Shown: positions 1 through 10,401, counted from the first letter of the stretch. The stretch is DNA of 53,956 nt from Desulforamulus putei DSM 12395 (GCF_900129195.1 NZ_FQUY01000021.1:1-53956); one strand, 5' to 3'. The notes: generated from the sequence alone by a model not told the origin. Numbers and translations: made by a program.

Positions 1-296
1 AGTTCCGGGTTGCTGAAGAATTCCCCGTCTTGGATGGATTTGGTGATGCGGGTCAGTTCCTGGTAGACCACCCGGCCGGCCCCCATGTTTAGGTGTCCCA
101 CCTCGGAGTTTCCCATTTGCCCTGCGGGCAGGCCCACGGCCAGTCCGGAGCATGCCAGCGTGGTATACGGGTAGTTGGTTATATAGTTCTTGATGTTGGG
201 GGTCACTGCCTGGGCGATGGCATTGCCCTTCTCATTTTCACTGACACCCCAGCCATCCAGGATAATTAAGGCCAGGGGATGTTTTTCTTTGTTCAA
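1..296 (-). CDS. gpmI: 2,3-bisphosphoglycerate-independent phosphoglycerate mutase, N-terminal part
   Basis: This enzyme interconverts 3- and 2-phosphoglycerate in cytosolic glycolysis. Only about 98 N-terminal residues are present; the gene leaves the window at the left edge. The protein starts [17 protein letters not shown], with the metal-binding Asp near residue 14, and carries MGNSEVGH, whose Ser near residue 64 is the phosphorylated nucleophile of the family. The start is a TTG at 296-294, chosen because a GGAGG lies eight bases upstream and the protein then begins at the usual place. It is the last visible gene of the pyk-deoR-gap-pgk-tpiA-gpmI run and starts about 105 bases after tpiA ends. 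Identity is secure; eno may follow outside the window. Confidence 0.95.
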   Translation of the reverse strand, partial: MNKEKHPLALIILDGWGVSENEKGNAIAQAVTPNIKNYITNYPYTTLACSGLAVGLPAGQMGNSEVGHLNMGAGRVVYQELTRITKSIQDGEFFSNPE

Positions 297-316
297 TTTC
301 GGAACCTCCTCAGTTT

Positions 317-393
317 CGAGGTTCGAGGTCGCAGGTCGAGGTTCCATAATATCCCTGTTTCATCCGGGTCTCGAGCTTAAACCTCGCAGGTCT
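317..393. repeat. short GAGGTTCGAGGT-type repeats between tpiA and gpmI
   Basis: The spacer holds several near-copies of CGAGGTTCGAGGT and CGCAGGTCGAGGTT in direct order, and an inverted version ACCTCGCAGGTC near 381-392. The arms could pair in the mRNA between the two coding regions. I see no poly-U tract, so I do not call it a terminator. It may be a small dispersed repeat or an mRNA-processing hairpin. Confidence 0.4.
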
Positions 394-401
394 CATATGT
401 T

Positions 402-1154
402 TTACAGAGAGTTTTCAATGATACCGATAAAGTCGTCCACTTGCAGGCTGGCGCCGCCCACCAGGGCGCCGTCGATATCCGGCTGCGCCATTAACGCCCT
501 GGCATTGCCGGGCTTCACGCTGCCGCCGTATTGTATGCGCACCGCCTCGGCAGCAGCGGCGCCGTATTGGTCGGCAATCACTGTACGGATGCAGCGGTTG
601 ACCTGCTGGGCATCTTCCTCTGAGGCTGTTTTGCCGGTGCCGATGGCCCAGACCGGTTCATAGGCAATGACCAGGCCCGCCACCTGCCCGGGGGTCAGAC
701 CCTCCAGGGCCCCTGTGGTCTGGGTGGCCACCACTTGTTCGGTGAGGCCGGCTGCCCGCTGGTCCAGGGTCTCTCCCACACAGATGATGGGAATAAGACC
801 GTGTGCCAGGGCTGCTTTCACTTTTTTGTTAACACTGTCGTCGGTTTCTCCAAAGTACTGCCTTCTTTCCGAGTGGCCCAGGATGACATATTTACACCCG
901 ATCTCCCTTAGCATAAGGGGTGAAATTTCCCCGGTATAGGCCCCTTGCTTTTCCCAGTGCATGTTTTGGGCACCCAGAGCAATGCTGCTGCCCTTTAAGG
1001 CTTCGGCCACCGGCGCCAGGGCGGTAAAGGGCGGGCATACCACCACTTCCACCGGTGTGCTGCCCAATTTCCCTTGCAATTCTTGCAAAAACTCCAGTGC
1101 CTCGTGAATATTTTTATGCATCTTCCAGTTTCCGGCGATGATTAACTGCCGCAT
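402..1154 (-). CDS. tpiA: triosephosphate isomerase
   Basis: Interconverts dihydroxyacetone phosphate and glyceraldehyde-3-phosphate in the cytosol. The 250-residue protein has the usual length and catalytic residues: Lys11 in AGNWKMHKN, His94 in ILGHSERR and Glu166 in AYEPVWAIGTGK. The start is the ATG at 1154; a GGAGG lies seven bases upstream. A reading frame continues eight codons further up (to 1178), but that would place the ribosome site inside the gene. It sits between pgk and gpmI, 63 bases after pgk. Besides glycolysis it links the glycerol genes of this window to the pathway, since the glycerol dehydrogenase product is dihydroxyacetone phosphate. Confidence 0.98.
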   Translation of the reverse strand: MRQLIIAGNWKMHKNIHEALEFLQELQGKLGSTPVEVVVCPPFTALAPVAEALKGSSIALGAQNMHWEKQGAYTGEISPLMLREIGCKYVILGHSERRQYFGETDDSVNKKVKAALAHGLIPIICVGETLDQRAAGLTEQVVATQTTGALEGLTPGQVAGLVIAYEPVWAIGTGKTASEEDAQQVNRCIRTVIADQYGAAAAEAVRIQYGGSVKPGNARALMAQPDIDGALVGGASLQVDDFIGIIENSL

Positions 1155-1217
1155 CGTTGTACCTCCAACACCACGCATTTAGATGGCGGCGGCACATGTA
1201 CCGCCGCGCTGTTGCTT

Positions 1218-2399
1218 TTATTTACTCTGAAGCACCGCTACTCCGGGCAACTCTTTCCCTTCCAGGAACTCCAGAGAAGCTCCGCCGCCAGTTGAGATAT
1301 GGGTGATCCTATCCGCTACGCCAATCTTATTCACCGCAGCCACCGAGTCACCGCCACCTATGATAGTAATGGCAGGAGAATCCGCTAGGGCTTTGGCCAC
1401 TGCTTCGGTGCCTTTGGCAAAGGCATCCATTTCAAAAACTCCCATGGGCCCGTTCCAAACAACGGTTGCTGCTTTTTGAACCGCTTCAGCATACTTAGCA
1501 GCAGTGGCCGGTCCGATGTCCAGCACCATCCAGTCCTCCGGAATCTCTGTCACCGTTACCACCCGGCTCTCGGCAGTTGGTTCAAAGGCCCGCGCCACCA
1601 CCACATCGGTGGGTAAAAGAAGTTCTACATTACGGGACGCCGCCCGCCGCATTAACTCTTTAGCTAGTTCTACTTTTTCCGGCTCAATCAGAGATGTTCC
1701 CGTACCATACCCCTGGGCCTTTAAAAAGGTATTGGCCATCCCGCCGCCGATGATCAATGTATCAACTTTATTTAACAGGTTCTCAATGACGCCGATTTTA
1801 TCGGACACCTTGGCGCCCCCGATAATGGCCACAAAGGGCCGCCTAGGGGTGGTTACCGCCTGGCCCAACATTGCCAGTTCCTTCTCCATCAGAAAACCGG
1901 CCACAGCGGGCAGGTATTTGGCAATTCCGGCTGTTGATGCATGGGCCCGGTGGGCGGCGCCAAAGGCATCGTTGACAAAGATATCGGCCAGTTCCGCCAG
2001 CTGTCTGGCGTATTTTTCATCATTTTTGGTTTCCTCGGCATGGAAACGGACATTTTCCAGCAGCAGCACATCACCGTTCTGCATGGCTGCAATGGATTGC
2101 TTAACTTCTTCCCCCACCGAATCGTTCACCTTGATAACTTCCTTGCCCAGCAATTCCGAAAGCCTTTTGGCCACCGGGGTCAAACGGTATTTTTCAACCA
2201 CTTCGCCTTTGGGGCGGCCCAGGTGGGAGGCCAGGATCACCCTGGCCCCCTGATCCATCAGGTATTGGATGGTGGGCAAGGCCTTGCGGATACGGGTATC
2301 ATCGGTAATGACGTCGCCGTCCAGGGGAACGTTGAAATCCACCCGGACAAAGACCCGCTTGCCTTTTACATCAATGTCCTTAACGGACTTTTTTTGCAT
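1218..2399 (-). CDS. pgk: phosphoglycerate kinase
   Basis: Transfers a phosphate from 1,3-bisphosphoglycerate to ADP. The 393-residue protein has the family's two-domain layout: N-terminal substrate motifs RVDFNVPL and ASHLGRPKG, a middle [10 protein letters not shown] segment, and the C-terminal nucleotide region with GPMGVFE and [11 protein letters not shown]. It begins at ATG 2399, only four bases after the gap stop codon; its ribosome site AAGGGG overlaps the end of gap, which points to translational coupling. The order gap-pgk-tpiA-gpmI is the standard glycolytic operon of Firmicutes. Confidence 0.98.
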   Translation of the reverse strand: MQKKSVKDIDVKGKRVFVRVDFNVPLDGDVITDDTRIRKALPTIQYLMDQGARVILASHLGRPKGEVVEKYRLTPVAKRLSELLGKEVIKVNDSVGEEVKQSIAAMQNGDVLLLENVRFHAEETKNDEKYARQLAELADIFVNDAFGAAHRAHASTAGIAKYLPAVAGFLMEKELAMLGQAVTTPRRPFVAIIGGAKVSDKIGVIENLLNKVDTLIIGGGMANTFLKAQGYGTGTSLIEPEKVELAKELMRRAASRNVELLLPTDVVVARAFEPTAESRVVTVTEIPEDWMVLDIGPATAAKYAEAVQKAATVVWNGPMGVFEMDAFAKGTEAVAKALADSPAITIIGGGDSVAAVNKIGVADRITHISTGGGASLEFLEGKELPGVAVLQSK

Positions 2400-2403
2400 A
2401 GTT

Positions 2404-3444
<1,041 letters not shown>

Positions 3445-3454
3445 TTAATTTATT

Positions 3455-3472
3455 TTTTTAGTTAACTAAAAA
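3455..3472. promoter_or_regulatory. perfect 18-bp palindrome before gap, candidate operator
   Basis: TTTTTAGTTAACTAAAAA is its own reverse complement, centred on GTTAAC. It sits between the DeoR-type regulator gene and gap, about 26 bases upstream of the gap start codon and just before its ribosome site. Perfect A/T-rich palindromes are typical targets of dimeric repressors. I infer it may be bound by the product of the adjacent regulator gene. It could also form a small RNA hairpin. Confidence 0.45.
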
Positions 3473-3509
3473 GAATTTACCAGCTGTACATTATTTATTA
3501 CCGTTCGTT

Positions 3510-4268
3510 TTATATTTGAGCCACCAATACCCTGACCCCTAAATTTTCAAGTTCCCGGCGGGTTTCCTCCGGCAACCCGGCGTCGGTAATCACAGTATGT
3601 ACCTTATCCCACCGGGCAAAGGTATGATAGTATACATGGTTAAATTTCCCACTATGGGCCACTAGAATGACTTCCCTGGCGGCAGTCAGCATGGCCTGTT
3701 TAACCTCTGATTCCAACATATTGTTGGTAGACAACCCGCGTTCAATGCTGACACCGGTAGCAGCAAGAAACAACTTGTCAGCGTTGAAGCCAGCAAAACC
3801 GGCCCGGGCCATTGGCCCCACCAGCGCGTGGGTGGTTCCCCGCACTTCTCCCCCGGTAACCAGCACGGTGGTTTCTTCCCCGCGGTTGGCCAGAACCGAG
3901 GCGATGGGCAGCGAGTTGGTAATGACAACGCAGGGTTTGTTGATGGATTGCGCAACAGCCAGGGTGGTTGTCCCCGCATCCAGGATAATGGTCTCTCCCT
4001 CTGCAACCAGGCCCGCAGCCATACGGCCAATGGCGGTTTTTTCCCGCTCGGCCTCTCCCAACCGGGAGAAAAAACGAGTATCGGTGGCAGTCTGAGGATA
4101 GAGCGCCCGCCCGTGTTCACGCTGCACCAGGCCTAAGGCGGCAAGGGCCTTTAAGTCCCGTCGAATAGTCATTTCAGATACTTCAAAACGCTGGGCCAAT
4201 TCCGAGACGGTCAGATGCCCGTGTTCCTGGAGTAATAAGCGAATCTTCTCTTGGCGCTCGCCACTCAT
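3510..4268 (-). CDS. DeoR-family transcriptional regulator of the glycolytic operon
   Basis: A 252-residue DeoR/GlpR-type regulator. Residues about 5-55 form the winged helix-turn-helix (LTVSELAQRFEVSEMTIRRD, then LGLVQREHG), and the rest is the sugar-phosphate isomerase-like sensor domain, with DAGTTTLAVA and VLVTGGEVRGTT. Family members bind phosphorylated sugars and usually repress nearby genes. The start is ATG 4268, seven bases after GGGAGG; an upstream in-frame GTG would overlap the ribosome site. It lies 32 bases after pyk and 80 before gap, the position held by the SorC-family regulator CggR in Bacillus. It is not CggR, so this looks like a replacement of one regulator family by another. 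The effector is unknown. Confidence 0.9.
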   Translation of the reverse strand: MSGERQEKIRLLLQEHGHLTVSELAQRFEVSEMTIRRDLKALAALGLVQREHGRALYPQTATDTRFFSRLGEAEREKTAIGRMAAGLVAEGETIILDAGTTTLAVAQSINKPCVVITNSLPIASVLANRGEETTVLVTGGEVRGTTHALVGPMARAGFAGFNADKLFLAATGVSIERGLSTNNMLESEVKQAMLTAAREVILVAHSGKFNHVYYHTFARWDKVHTVITDAGLPEETRRELENLGVRVLVAQI

Positions 4269-4300
4269 TCCATTGCCTCCCACCTGAACTTGTGTTTACT

Positions 4301-6034
4301 CTATAGAATGGCTACAGAACCTTCGTAAACCACCCCCGAGAGGGCGTCCACCGTAACGGTCTGCCCCTCGGAAATTTTTATTAAAGCCTCTGCCGCGCCT
4401 ACCACCGCCGGAATACCATAATGCAGGGCCGCAATGGCGGCGTGGGAAGTTAAACCGCCCTCCTCAACAACCAGCGCCCCGGCCCGGGCCACCAGCGACA
4501 TAAAACCGGCATCAATGGCAGCTGCCACAAGGACATCCCCGTTGTTGAAGGTGTCCGTTTCAGGAGAGGTGATCTTCCGGGCAGTCCCCGAGTAGGCCTG
4601 ACGGCCGATACCGGCTCCCCTAGTTAAAATATTACCCACAACCTGGATCTTGATCATGTTGGTGGTTCCTGCTTGACCGGCGGGGACACCGGCGGTAATC
4701 ACCACCACATCACCGGTTTGCACCAGGTTGTGCTGCAGGGCCGTTGTCACTGCCACCGACATCACCTGGTCCGTACCGGCGCTTTCCGGCACCAGCAGCG
4801 GTTGTACACCCCATTGCAGGGCCAACCGCCGGGCCGTCCCTGCAAAGGGTGTGGCTGCCACAATGGGGCACCGGGGGCGATATTTGGAAATCATCCTGGC
4901 CGTCAGGCCGGAGTGAGTGGGCGTCAAGATGGCCGCTGCATGGAGATCTTCGGCAATGGTACAGCTGGCGTGACTGATTGCCTCCGTTACATTAACGTGA
5001 AGGTTTCGCTCCCTGCTTTGGTTGGATAGTATAGTTTCTGTACGTCTGGCGATTTTATCCATCATTTTTACCGCTTCCACCGGATACTTACCGGCAGCGG
5101 TTTCACCGGACAACATGATGGCATCGGCCCCGTCTAAAATGGCATTGGCCACATCGCTGGCTTCGGCCCGGGTAGGGCGGGGCTGACGAATCATAGAGTC
5201 CAACATTTGTGTGGCAACGATCACCGGCTTGCCCAGAAGATTGCATTTATTGATCATTTCTTTTTGGGCAATGGGCACTTCCTCAGCCGGAATCTCCACG
5301 CCAAGATCCCCACGGGCTACCATCAACCCATCAGCCACTTGTAAAATGGCATCGAGGTTTTCCAGCCCTTCTCTGTTCTCAATTTTGGCAATGATATGCA
5401 CACTGGCGCCCGCCTCTTCAACGATCCGGCGTACCGCCAGAATATCGGCCGCTTTGCGTACAAAGGACGCGGCAATGAAATCAATGCCCTGGGAAAGCCC
5501 GAACCGGATGTCCGCAATGTCTTTTTCGGTAACGGCAGGCAGTTGAATGGAAACTCCGGGGATGTTGACTCCCTTTTGGGACTTCAGGAGCCCGCCATTG
5601 CGCACCACGGTGGTGATCCGCTCCTGCTGCACAGCGGTGACCTCCAGTTCAATTTGCCCGTCATCAATTAAAATCCGGGTTCCCGGGGCCACCTCCTGCC
5701 ACAGGTCTCGGTAAGTAATGCCCACCCTTTCTCGGGAACCGGGTTCGGGATCGGTGTCCAGTATAAAGGTGTCACCGCTACAGAGATACACACCCTGCTC
5801 AGGAACCATTCTTGTACGGATTTCAGGCCCTTTGGTATCAAGAATAATGGCCAAATGCTTACCCATTTTGGCAGCCTCTTCCCGGAGGGTGGAGATGCGT
5901 CTGCCGTGTTCTTCGTGGGTGCCATGGGAAAAATTCAGCCTCGCCACATCCATTCCGGCGGCCAACAGCCGCTGTACCTGTTCCCTGCTTTCACTGGCCG
6001 GCCCGATGGTACAAATAATTTTTGTTTTTCTCAT
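4301..6034 (-). CDS. pyk: pyruvate kinase with C-terminal PEP-utiliser-like domain
   Basis: Converts phosphoenolpyruvate and ADP to pyruvate and ATP. The first roughly 470 residues are a standard pyruvate kinase: MRKTKIICTIGPAS, DTKGPEIRT, the catalytic Lys in HIIAKIENREG, and the signature ARGDLGVEIPAEEVPIAQK. Residues about 490-577 add the mobile phosphohistidine-type domain found in Bacillus-type enzymes, with GGLTSHAAIAALHYGIPAVV. The ATG at 6034 has GGGGAGG eight bases upstream. It is the first gene of the glycolytic operon; about 150 bases of A/T-rich sequence before it must hold the promoter, but I could not assign -35/-10 boxes with confidence. Confidence 0.97.
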   Translation of the reverse strand: MRKTKIICTIGPASESREQVQRLLAAGMDVARLNFSHGTHEEHGRRISTLREEAAKMGKHLAIILDTKGPEIRTRMVPEQGVYLCSGDTFILDTDPEPGSRERVGITYRDLWQEVAPGTRILIDDGQIELEVTAVQQERITTVVRNGGLLKSQKGVNIPGVSIQLPAVTEKDIADIRFGLSQGIDFIAASFVRKAADILAVRRIVEEAGASVHIIAKIENREGLENLDAILQVADGLMVARGDLGVEIPAEEVPIAQKEMINKCNLLGKPVIVATQMLDSMIRQPRPTRAEASDVANAILDGADAIMLSGETAAGKYPVEAVKMMDKIARRTETILSNQSRERNLHVNVTEAISHASCTIAEDLHAAAILTPTHSGLTARMISKYRPRCPIVAATPFAGTARRLALQWGVQPLLVPESAGTDQVMSVAVTTALQHNLVQTGDVVVITAGVPAGQAGTTNMIKIQVVGNILTRGAGIGRQAYSGTARKITSPETDTFNNGDVLVAAAIDAGFMSLVARAGALVVEEGGLTSHAAIAALHYGIPAVVGAAEALIKISEGQTVTVDALSGVVYEGSVAIL

Positions 6035-6188
6035 CCGCCGTTCCTCCCCGCGGTAATCATGGTTACTTGCCTACTCATGTTTAAATGATCCTTTCAATTG
6101 TTTATATGAACATTGTATTCTGTGCGTATGAGCAAATTCCTGCCAACAAAGTTGTTTATTTGCACATTTTTTAAAAATTAACGCAAGT

Positions 6189-6221
6189 AAAAAACTTGCA
6201 TGCTGATGCGTGCAAGTTTTT
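6189..6221 (-). terminator. intrinsic terminator after glpC
   Basis: The arms AAACTTGCATGC and GCGTGCAAGTTT pair around a TGAT loop, with one mismatch-level wobble, and the minus-strand transcript then runs into a U tract (AAAAAA on the plus strand at 6189-6194). It begins about ten bases beyond the glpC stop codon and closes the glycerol operon before the pyk promoter region. Confidence 0.85.
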
Positions 6222-6229
6222 ATATCATT

Positions 6230-7444
6230 TTACTTGGCAAGCCATTTGCCAGGGCCACAGGCCTGTGCCAGCACCTGGAGGGGATGGTACACAGCAACAC
6301 CGGTAAGATGGTGAATTTGTAACTGGCACATGCCACATTCGCTGATGACCTGCCGAACCCCCAGTTCTTTTACAGCGTTAAAAACATTGCGGCCGATTGC
6401 CTGGCTGATGGCGTATTTTTCTTTTTTAAACCCGTAGGTACCCGCAAGGCCGCAGCAGCCGGCATCCAGGTCTGCCACCCGCAAACCGGGGATCAATTGC
6501 AGGATCTCCCGGGAAGGCACACCACACCCGGCCGCTTTAAGGTGACAGGGCTGGTGGTAACCCACTTGTAAGGGCAATTCCTCAAATCGGGTAACCAATT
6601 TCCCTTGCTGTAGCAACACGCTTAAATATTCAAAGACATCCAGCATTTTTTCATGTAACGGGTCGGTATTCAATTGAAAGAGTTCCCGGTATTCTTGCCG
6701 CAAGGTGAGATGGCAGCTGGGACAGGTGGTGACAATATCATAACCCCTGTTGATATAACCCTGTAACTTGGCCAGGTTTTTCTTGGCTTGATCCCTGGCC
6801 GTATCTAACAATCCGTTAGCAATTAACGGCAGGCCGCAGCAGTCAAATTGCTCCACTTCCACCCGGATGTTGTTATGCGCCAAAACTTCTGCCAGGGCCA
6901 ACCCGACCTCAGGTGCATTGTAGTTTACATAGCATCCCGGGTAGTACAGCACTTTTCTCCCGGTATCGCCAATGTTTTTGGGCTTATATAATTCCAGAAA
7001 GGTTTTTTTTGCATAGCGGGGCATGGTCATGGCGGCGCTTATACCCAGCATTTTTTCCGCCAGTAACCGGAGAGGTCGCAAGCCAGCCAACCGGTTCACC
7101 AGGGACGGCGCCAGCCGGGCTGCTCTACCCATCCGGTCTACCCTGGCCAGGATCTTATCCCGCAGGGGAGCGCCATGCAGAGACACATATTCTCCCCTGG
7201 CCCGGCAGTTCATGGCCGAGACGGCAACGCCCGAGGGACAGACCACATCACATCCTTTACAGTTGGTGCAATAACCGATGGACGGGTGTACCGCCGCCGG
7301 TTCCTCCAACCGGAAACGCTCCAGGTCGGGCCCGTTTTGCTTGGGACCGGCAAACTTGTCCGTCACCCTGGCCACCGGGCAATGGGACACGCAAATGGAG
7401 CATTTTATGCAGTTATCTAAAGCAAGTCGGTGATCACTGCTCAT
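6230..7444 (-). CDS. glpC: anaerobic glycerol-3-phosphate dehydrogenase, subunit C (iron-sulfur)
   Basis: The membrane-linked electron-transfer subunit of anaerobic glycerol-3-phosphate dehydrogenase; it passes electrons from GlpAB to quinone. The 404-residue protein has two N-terminal 4Fe-4S sites (CIKCSICVSHCP near residue 12 and CTNCKGCDVVCPSG near residue 59). Two CCG domains follow, with FDCCGLPL and DAGCCGLAGTYG. Its ATG overlaps the glpB stop codon (ATGA), showing coupled translation. It is the last gene of the glp run and is followed by a terminator. Gram-positives more often use a single GlpD; the three-subunit enzyme fits an anaerobe. Confidence 0.93.
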   Translation of the reverse strand: MSSDHRLALDNCIKCSICVSHCPVARVTDKFAGPKQNGPDLERFRLEEPAAVHPSIGYCTNCKGCDVVCPSGVAVSAMNCRARGEYVSLHGAPLRDKILARVDRMGRAARLAPSLVNRLAGLRPLRLLAEKMLGISAAMTMPRYAKKTFLELYKPKNIGDTGRKVLYYPGCYVNYNAPEVGLALAEVLAHNNIRVEVEQFDCCGLPLIANGLLDTARDQAKKNLAKLQGYINRGYDIVTTCPSCHLTLRQEYRELFQLNTDPLHEKMLDVFEYLSVLLQQGKLVTRFEELPLQVGYHQPCHLKAAGCGVPSREILQLIPGLRVADLDAGCCGLAGTYGFKKEKYAISQAIGRNVFNAVKELGVRQVISECGMCQLQIHHLTGVAVYHPLQVLAQACGPGKWLAK

Positions 7445-8706
7445 TCTCCCACCTCCCCTGCCAGTTTTCCTGCCTTATATCCCGAAGCAACCGCCACCCC
7501 GTTGCCGCATTTTTCAATGGGGTGGTTGCACCCCGCCAGATTGGCACCGGTGACCATAACATTTTCTATGATGACCTCTCCCGTTTTATCGACCGGCCGC
7601 AAGTGTTCATTTACCTTGATGCCCATTTGATTAAACAGGTGCCCTGCCATGGACAGGAAATCCCGGGCAGACCACTTTTCATGGCCGATTTCCACCGGCA
7701 AACGGAAAATGCTTTCCCAGGCTTTGCCCGGTTTGGACTCCAGGCCTCCCCCGAGGAATGAACCGGTGGCCAGTATAACGGTTTTGGCGGATATTTTTAT
7801 TGGTTTGCCGGCGCCGGTGGCCAGCACTTCCGTACAGCGTTTGTCGGCCACCCGGGCGCCGTTGACCGTGCAGCCAATGACCACTTCAACGCCCTGGCCC
7901 TTAACGTGATGCAGCAGCATTTGCTGTAACCTTTGCCCGGGTAAAGCCGGGGGTATATTGGCCACTTCGTAAACCGGGTGACCCAGTTTCTCGGCCAGGT
8001 TCTTTGCCACTTGGGAATCCCAACGTTCCCCCAGTACCGGCGGCAACAGCAAGACCGCACCGGGCAACAGGTGGGGCTTTATTTGGTCAACGATACGATC
8101 CACTACCGCCGGGTTCTCCAGGCGGTGGGCCAGCGTGTTAGGGGTAAGTTCTCCCCCGCCGGCGCATACCATCAGAGTATTTAAGGGGCAATCGGCCTGT
8201 AGTACCCCGGACTTCTTCAGGTTGGCTGCCAGCACATCCGGGTAGAAATCCTTTAATTCTCGAAAACCCACCACCAGAACGCCGCGGACTTGCTGCAGGT
8301 CACCTACGGCCATGCTGGCGGGGGCCAGGTATGTGGGGCGCAGAGTGCCAAGGGCGGTGGGAAGCAGCCAGTTGCCCCCCCTGTGGTCCAGGTATGGGTT
8401 ACCGTTTTCCTGGCAAACCCGCCGGAAAAAGAGAAGGCTTTCCTCCAGCACATCCTGTACCCTGGCATAGGGATGCTGCGGGTTGACAGCGCACAGCCGG
8501 GCAATTTCAGCCAGAGGGTCCTGACATACCTGGTTCGGATCCTCCAGGTTATAACCCCAGAGGTCAATACAGCCGGAGGAAAGTCCCACCGCCCCCATGC
8601 CTTTGGCCACCAGCGTCACTTTTTTACCTAGCTCAGCAGCTTTGGCAGCGGCCATGAGTCCGGAGAGACCGGCTCCGATTATTAATACGTCCGTATATTT
8701 ATTCAT
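7441..8706 (-). CDS. glpB: anaerobic glycerol-3-phosphate dehydrogenase, subunit B (flavoprotein)
   Basis: A 421-residue FAD/NAD-binding protein starting MNKYTDVLIIGAGLSGLMAA, a Rossmann dinucleotide fold, with ATGSFLGGGLESKPGKAWES in the C-terminal third as in GlpB proteins. It mediates electron flow between GlpA and GlpC. The start is ATG 8706, overlapping the glpA stop by one base (TAATG). A 64-codon upstream extension of the same frame lies wholly inside glpA and is not part of the gene. The glpA-glpB-glpC overlaps show a tightly coupled three-subunit unit. Confidence 0.92.
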   Translation of the reverse strand: MNKYTDVLIIGAGLSGLMAAAKAAELGKKVTLVAKGMGAVGLSSGCIDLWGYNLEDPNQVCQDPLAEIARLCAVNPQHPYARVQDVLEESLLFFRRVCQENGNPYLDHRGGNWLLPTALGTLRPTYLAPASMAVGDLQQVRGVLVVGFRELKDFYPDVLAANLKKSGVLQADCPLNTLMVCAGGGELTPNTLAHRLENPAVVDRIVDQIKPHLLPGAVLLLPPVLGERWDSQVAKNLAEKLGHPVYEVANIPPALPGQRLQQMLLHHVKGQGVEVVIGCTVNGARVADKRCTEVLATGAGKPIKISAKTVILATGSFLGGGLESKPGKAWESIFRLPVEIGHEKWSARDFLSMAGHLFNQMGIKVNEHLRPVDKTGEVIIENVMVTGANLAGCNHPIEKCGNGVAVASGYKAGKLAGEVGE

Positions 8707-10310
8707 TACCTCATTCTCTCCATAGCAAATAGTGTGCAATAAATTCCGGTTGACAGTTGGGCCTCCCGCAGTTGCTGGCCCCACAACACCGGTCTCATGC
8801 CCTTCCAACGCTTTTGCAAAAACTTGGTTAAATACTCCCGGTGGTTCCCGGCGAACTGGGGGTAACCACTTAAAGCCCCCAGTATACGATAGCTGCAAAA
8901 GGTGCCCTGGCAGGTGCCCATGCCCATTCTGGTCTTGCGGCGAATGTCTCCCAGGGTAAAGCTGTCCCCACTGTGGGCTGCATGCTCGATTTCAGCCAGG
9001 CTGACCACTTCACATTCGCAAAAGATCCTGCCTTTGTCAGGATTTTTTTCTGCCTGCTCCACCACCTGGGCAAAGCTGTCTCCCAATCTCTCAGCGGCCT
9101 TTTTGGCACCGGGAACACCAAAGACTTTCTTGCCCCGTTCCAGCAGTTCCTCTGACACCGGAGCCGTCAGCGGTTCCCGGGCAGTCCGGCAAGGGGCATT
9201 AACCCCCAGCTGGCTGGCCACCAAATCAACGGTTTTTTCCGCCATCAGGCGGAAGGTGGTGAACTTGCCGCCCACGATGCTCACCATGCCGGCCAAGCCG
9301 TCTCTCTGCCGGTGATCCAACAGGGCAAAGTTACGGGTAACAGACCTGCCGCCGGCGGCACTGTTCTCTTGATACAACGGCCTCACTCCGGCAAAGGCCC
9401 TGATCAGTCTGTAACTTTCTAATTCCGGCACCATTTCCTGGCCGATTTTAATGAGTTCAAGGACTTCATTGTGGCCTGGTTTTGTACAGCCCGGGTTATC
9501 CACGGTAGTAGATGTGGTACCCAGGATGGTAATGGTGCCATGGGGCACAAAAATATCCCCATCTCCCGGCGGTCGTAACCGGTTTACCACCATGCTCATC
9601 AACCTGTGATTGTAAGCCACCAAAGTCCCTTTATCCTTAATCACATTAACTTCCAACCCGGCCATGGCCGCTACTTCTCCGCCCCAGGGCCCTGCAGCGT
9701 TAATAACCATCTCGCATTCAACAGATCTTTTTTGCCCGTTCAGTTGGTTAATTAATTCTACCCCTGTAACTCTGCCGTTGCTTTGATGAATGGCAGAAAC
9801 ACGGTGATAAGTTAGAACTCTTGCACCGTAGCGTCGGGCAGAATTGACATTGCCCCAGAGAATTCGGAAACCGTCCACCGCACAATCAGGAACCTTGAAG
9901 GCCCTGGTAACGTTGGGGGATAAAACGGGATTCTTCTTTATTAATTCCTGCACATCGATCTCTTCACAGTTAATGCCTGCTTCGGCACAGGCGGTAATCC
10001 ACCGGTCAGCGTATTGGGGGTCATCTTCAGGCAGTTGTACAAAGAGACCCCCGGTAAGTTCCACACAATTGGGAGCGATACGGCGCAGAATCATATTCTC
10101 TTCTATACATTCCCTAGCTGCTTCTTTATCCTTTACGGCATACCGGGCACCGCTGTGTAATAGCCCGTGAAACCGGGAGCTGGTGCCATGGGCCAGGTCC
10201 CCCTGTTCCACCAGTACGGCGGGAATACCCCTGAGGGCCAAATCCCGAAGTATCCCTGTGCCGGTGGCCCCGCCACCGATTACCACCACCTGAACTTTAT
10301 CTGTCTCCAT
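8706..10310 (-). CDS. glpA: anaerobic glycerol-3-phosphate dehydrogenase, subunit A
   Basis: The catalytic FAD subunit that oxidises glycerol-3-phosphate to dihydroxyacetone phosphate. It starts METDKVQVVVIGGGATGTGI (FAD-binding GxGxxG) and has the DAO-fold motifs GTSSRFHGLLHSGARYA and GGKFTTFR. The C-terminal 100 residues hold a BFD-like 2Fe-2S site, CEC in IFCECEVVSL plus GMGTCQGTFC, which distinguishes GlpA from the shorter aerobic GlpD. I chose ATG 10310, nine bases after GGGG; an ATG three codons earlier (10319) touches that ribosome site. A strong terminator hairpin lies between glpK and this gene, so glpABC expression probably needs readthrough or antitermination. Confidence 0.93.
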   Translation of the reverse strand: METDKVQVVVIGGGATGTGILRDLALRGIPAVLVEQGDLAHGTSSRFHGLLHSGARYAVKDKEAARECIEENMILRRIAPNCVELTGGLFVQLPEDDPQYADRWITACAEAGINCEEIDVQELIKKNPVLSPNVTRAFKVPDCAVDGFRILWGNVNSARRYGARVLTYHRVSAIHQSNGRVTGVELINQLNGQKRSVECEMVINAAGPWGGEVAAMAGLEVNVIKDKGTLVAYNHRLMSMVVNRLRPPGDGDIFVPHGTITILGTTSTTVDNPGCTKPGHNEVLELIKIGQEMVPELESYRLIRAFAGVRPLYQENSAAGGRSVTRNFALLDHRQRDGLAGMVSIVGGKFTTFRLMAEKTVDLVASQLGVNAPCRTAREPLTAPVSEELLERGKKVFGVPGAKKAAERLGDSFAQVVEQAEKNPDKGRIFCECEVVSLAEIEHAAHSGDSFTLGDIRRKTRMGMGTCQGTFCSYRILGALSGYPQFAGNHREYLTKFLQKRWKGMRPVLWGQQLREAQLSTGIYCTLFAMERMR

Positions 10311-10356
10311 ACTTCTCATCCCCGATGCAAAATTTGGCGGTAAAAACTTTTATTAA

Positions 10357-10401
10357 AAAGCCACACAATAGCAGGAAGGATCCCCGATATTGTGTGGCTT
10401 T
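10357..10401 (-). terminator. terminator between glpK and glpA, possible antitermination target
   Basis: AAAGCCACACAATA (10357-10370) and TATTGTGTGGCTTT (10388-10401) form a perfect 14-bp stem with a 17-base loop, followed in the minus transcript by a U-rich stretch. It sits after glpK and only about 46 bases before the glpA start, and I see no clear promoter in between. The 5' arm is preceded by GGAGAAAGCC, resembling the GGAGACGGCC and GGAAACGGCC that start the leader terminators of glpF and glpP. It may set the ratio of glpFK to glpABC expression, perhaps under GlpP control (inference). Confidence 0.8.

Noticed and set aside
6035-6188. Promoter boxes for pyk
   Set aside because: TACAAT and TTGTTG are present, but their spacing (26 bases) is wrong, so no promoter is called.
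8707-8898. N-terminal extension of glpB by 64 codons
   Set aside because: It lies fully within glpA, has no ribosome site, and the GlpB fold starts at MNKYTDVLIIGAG.
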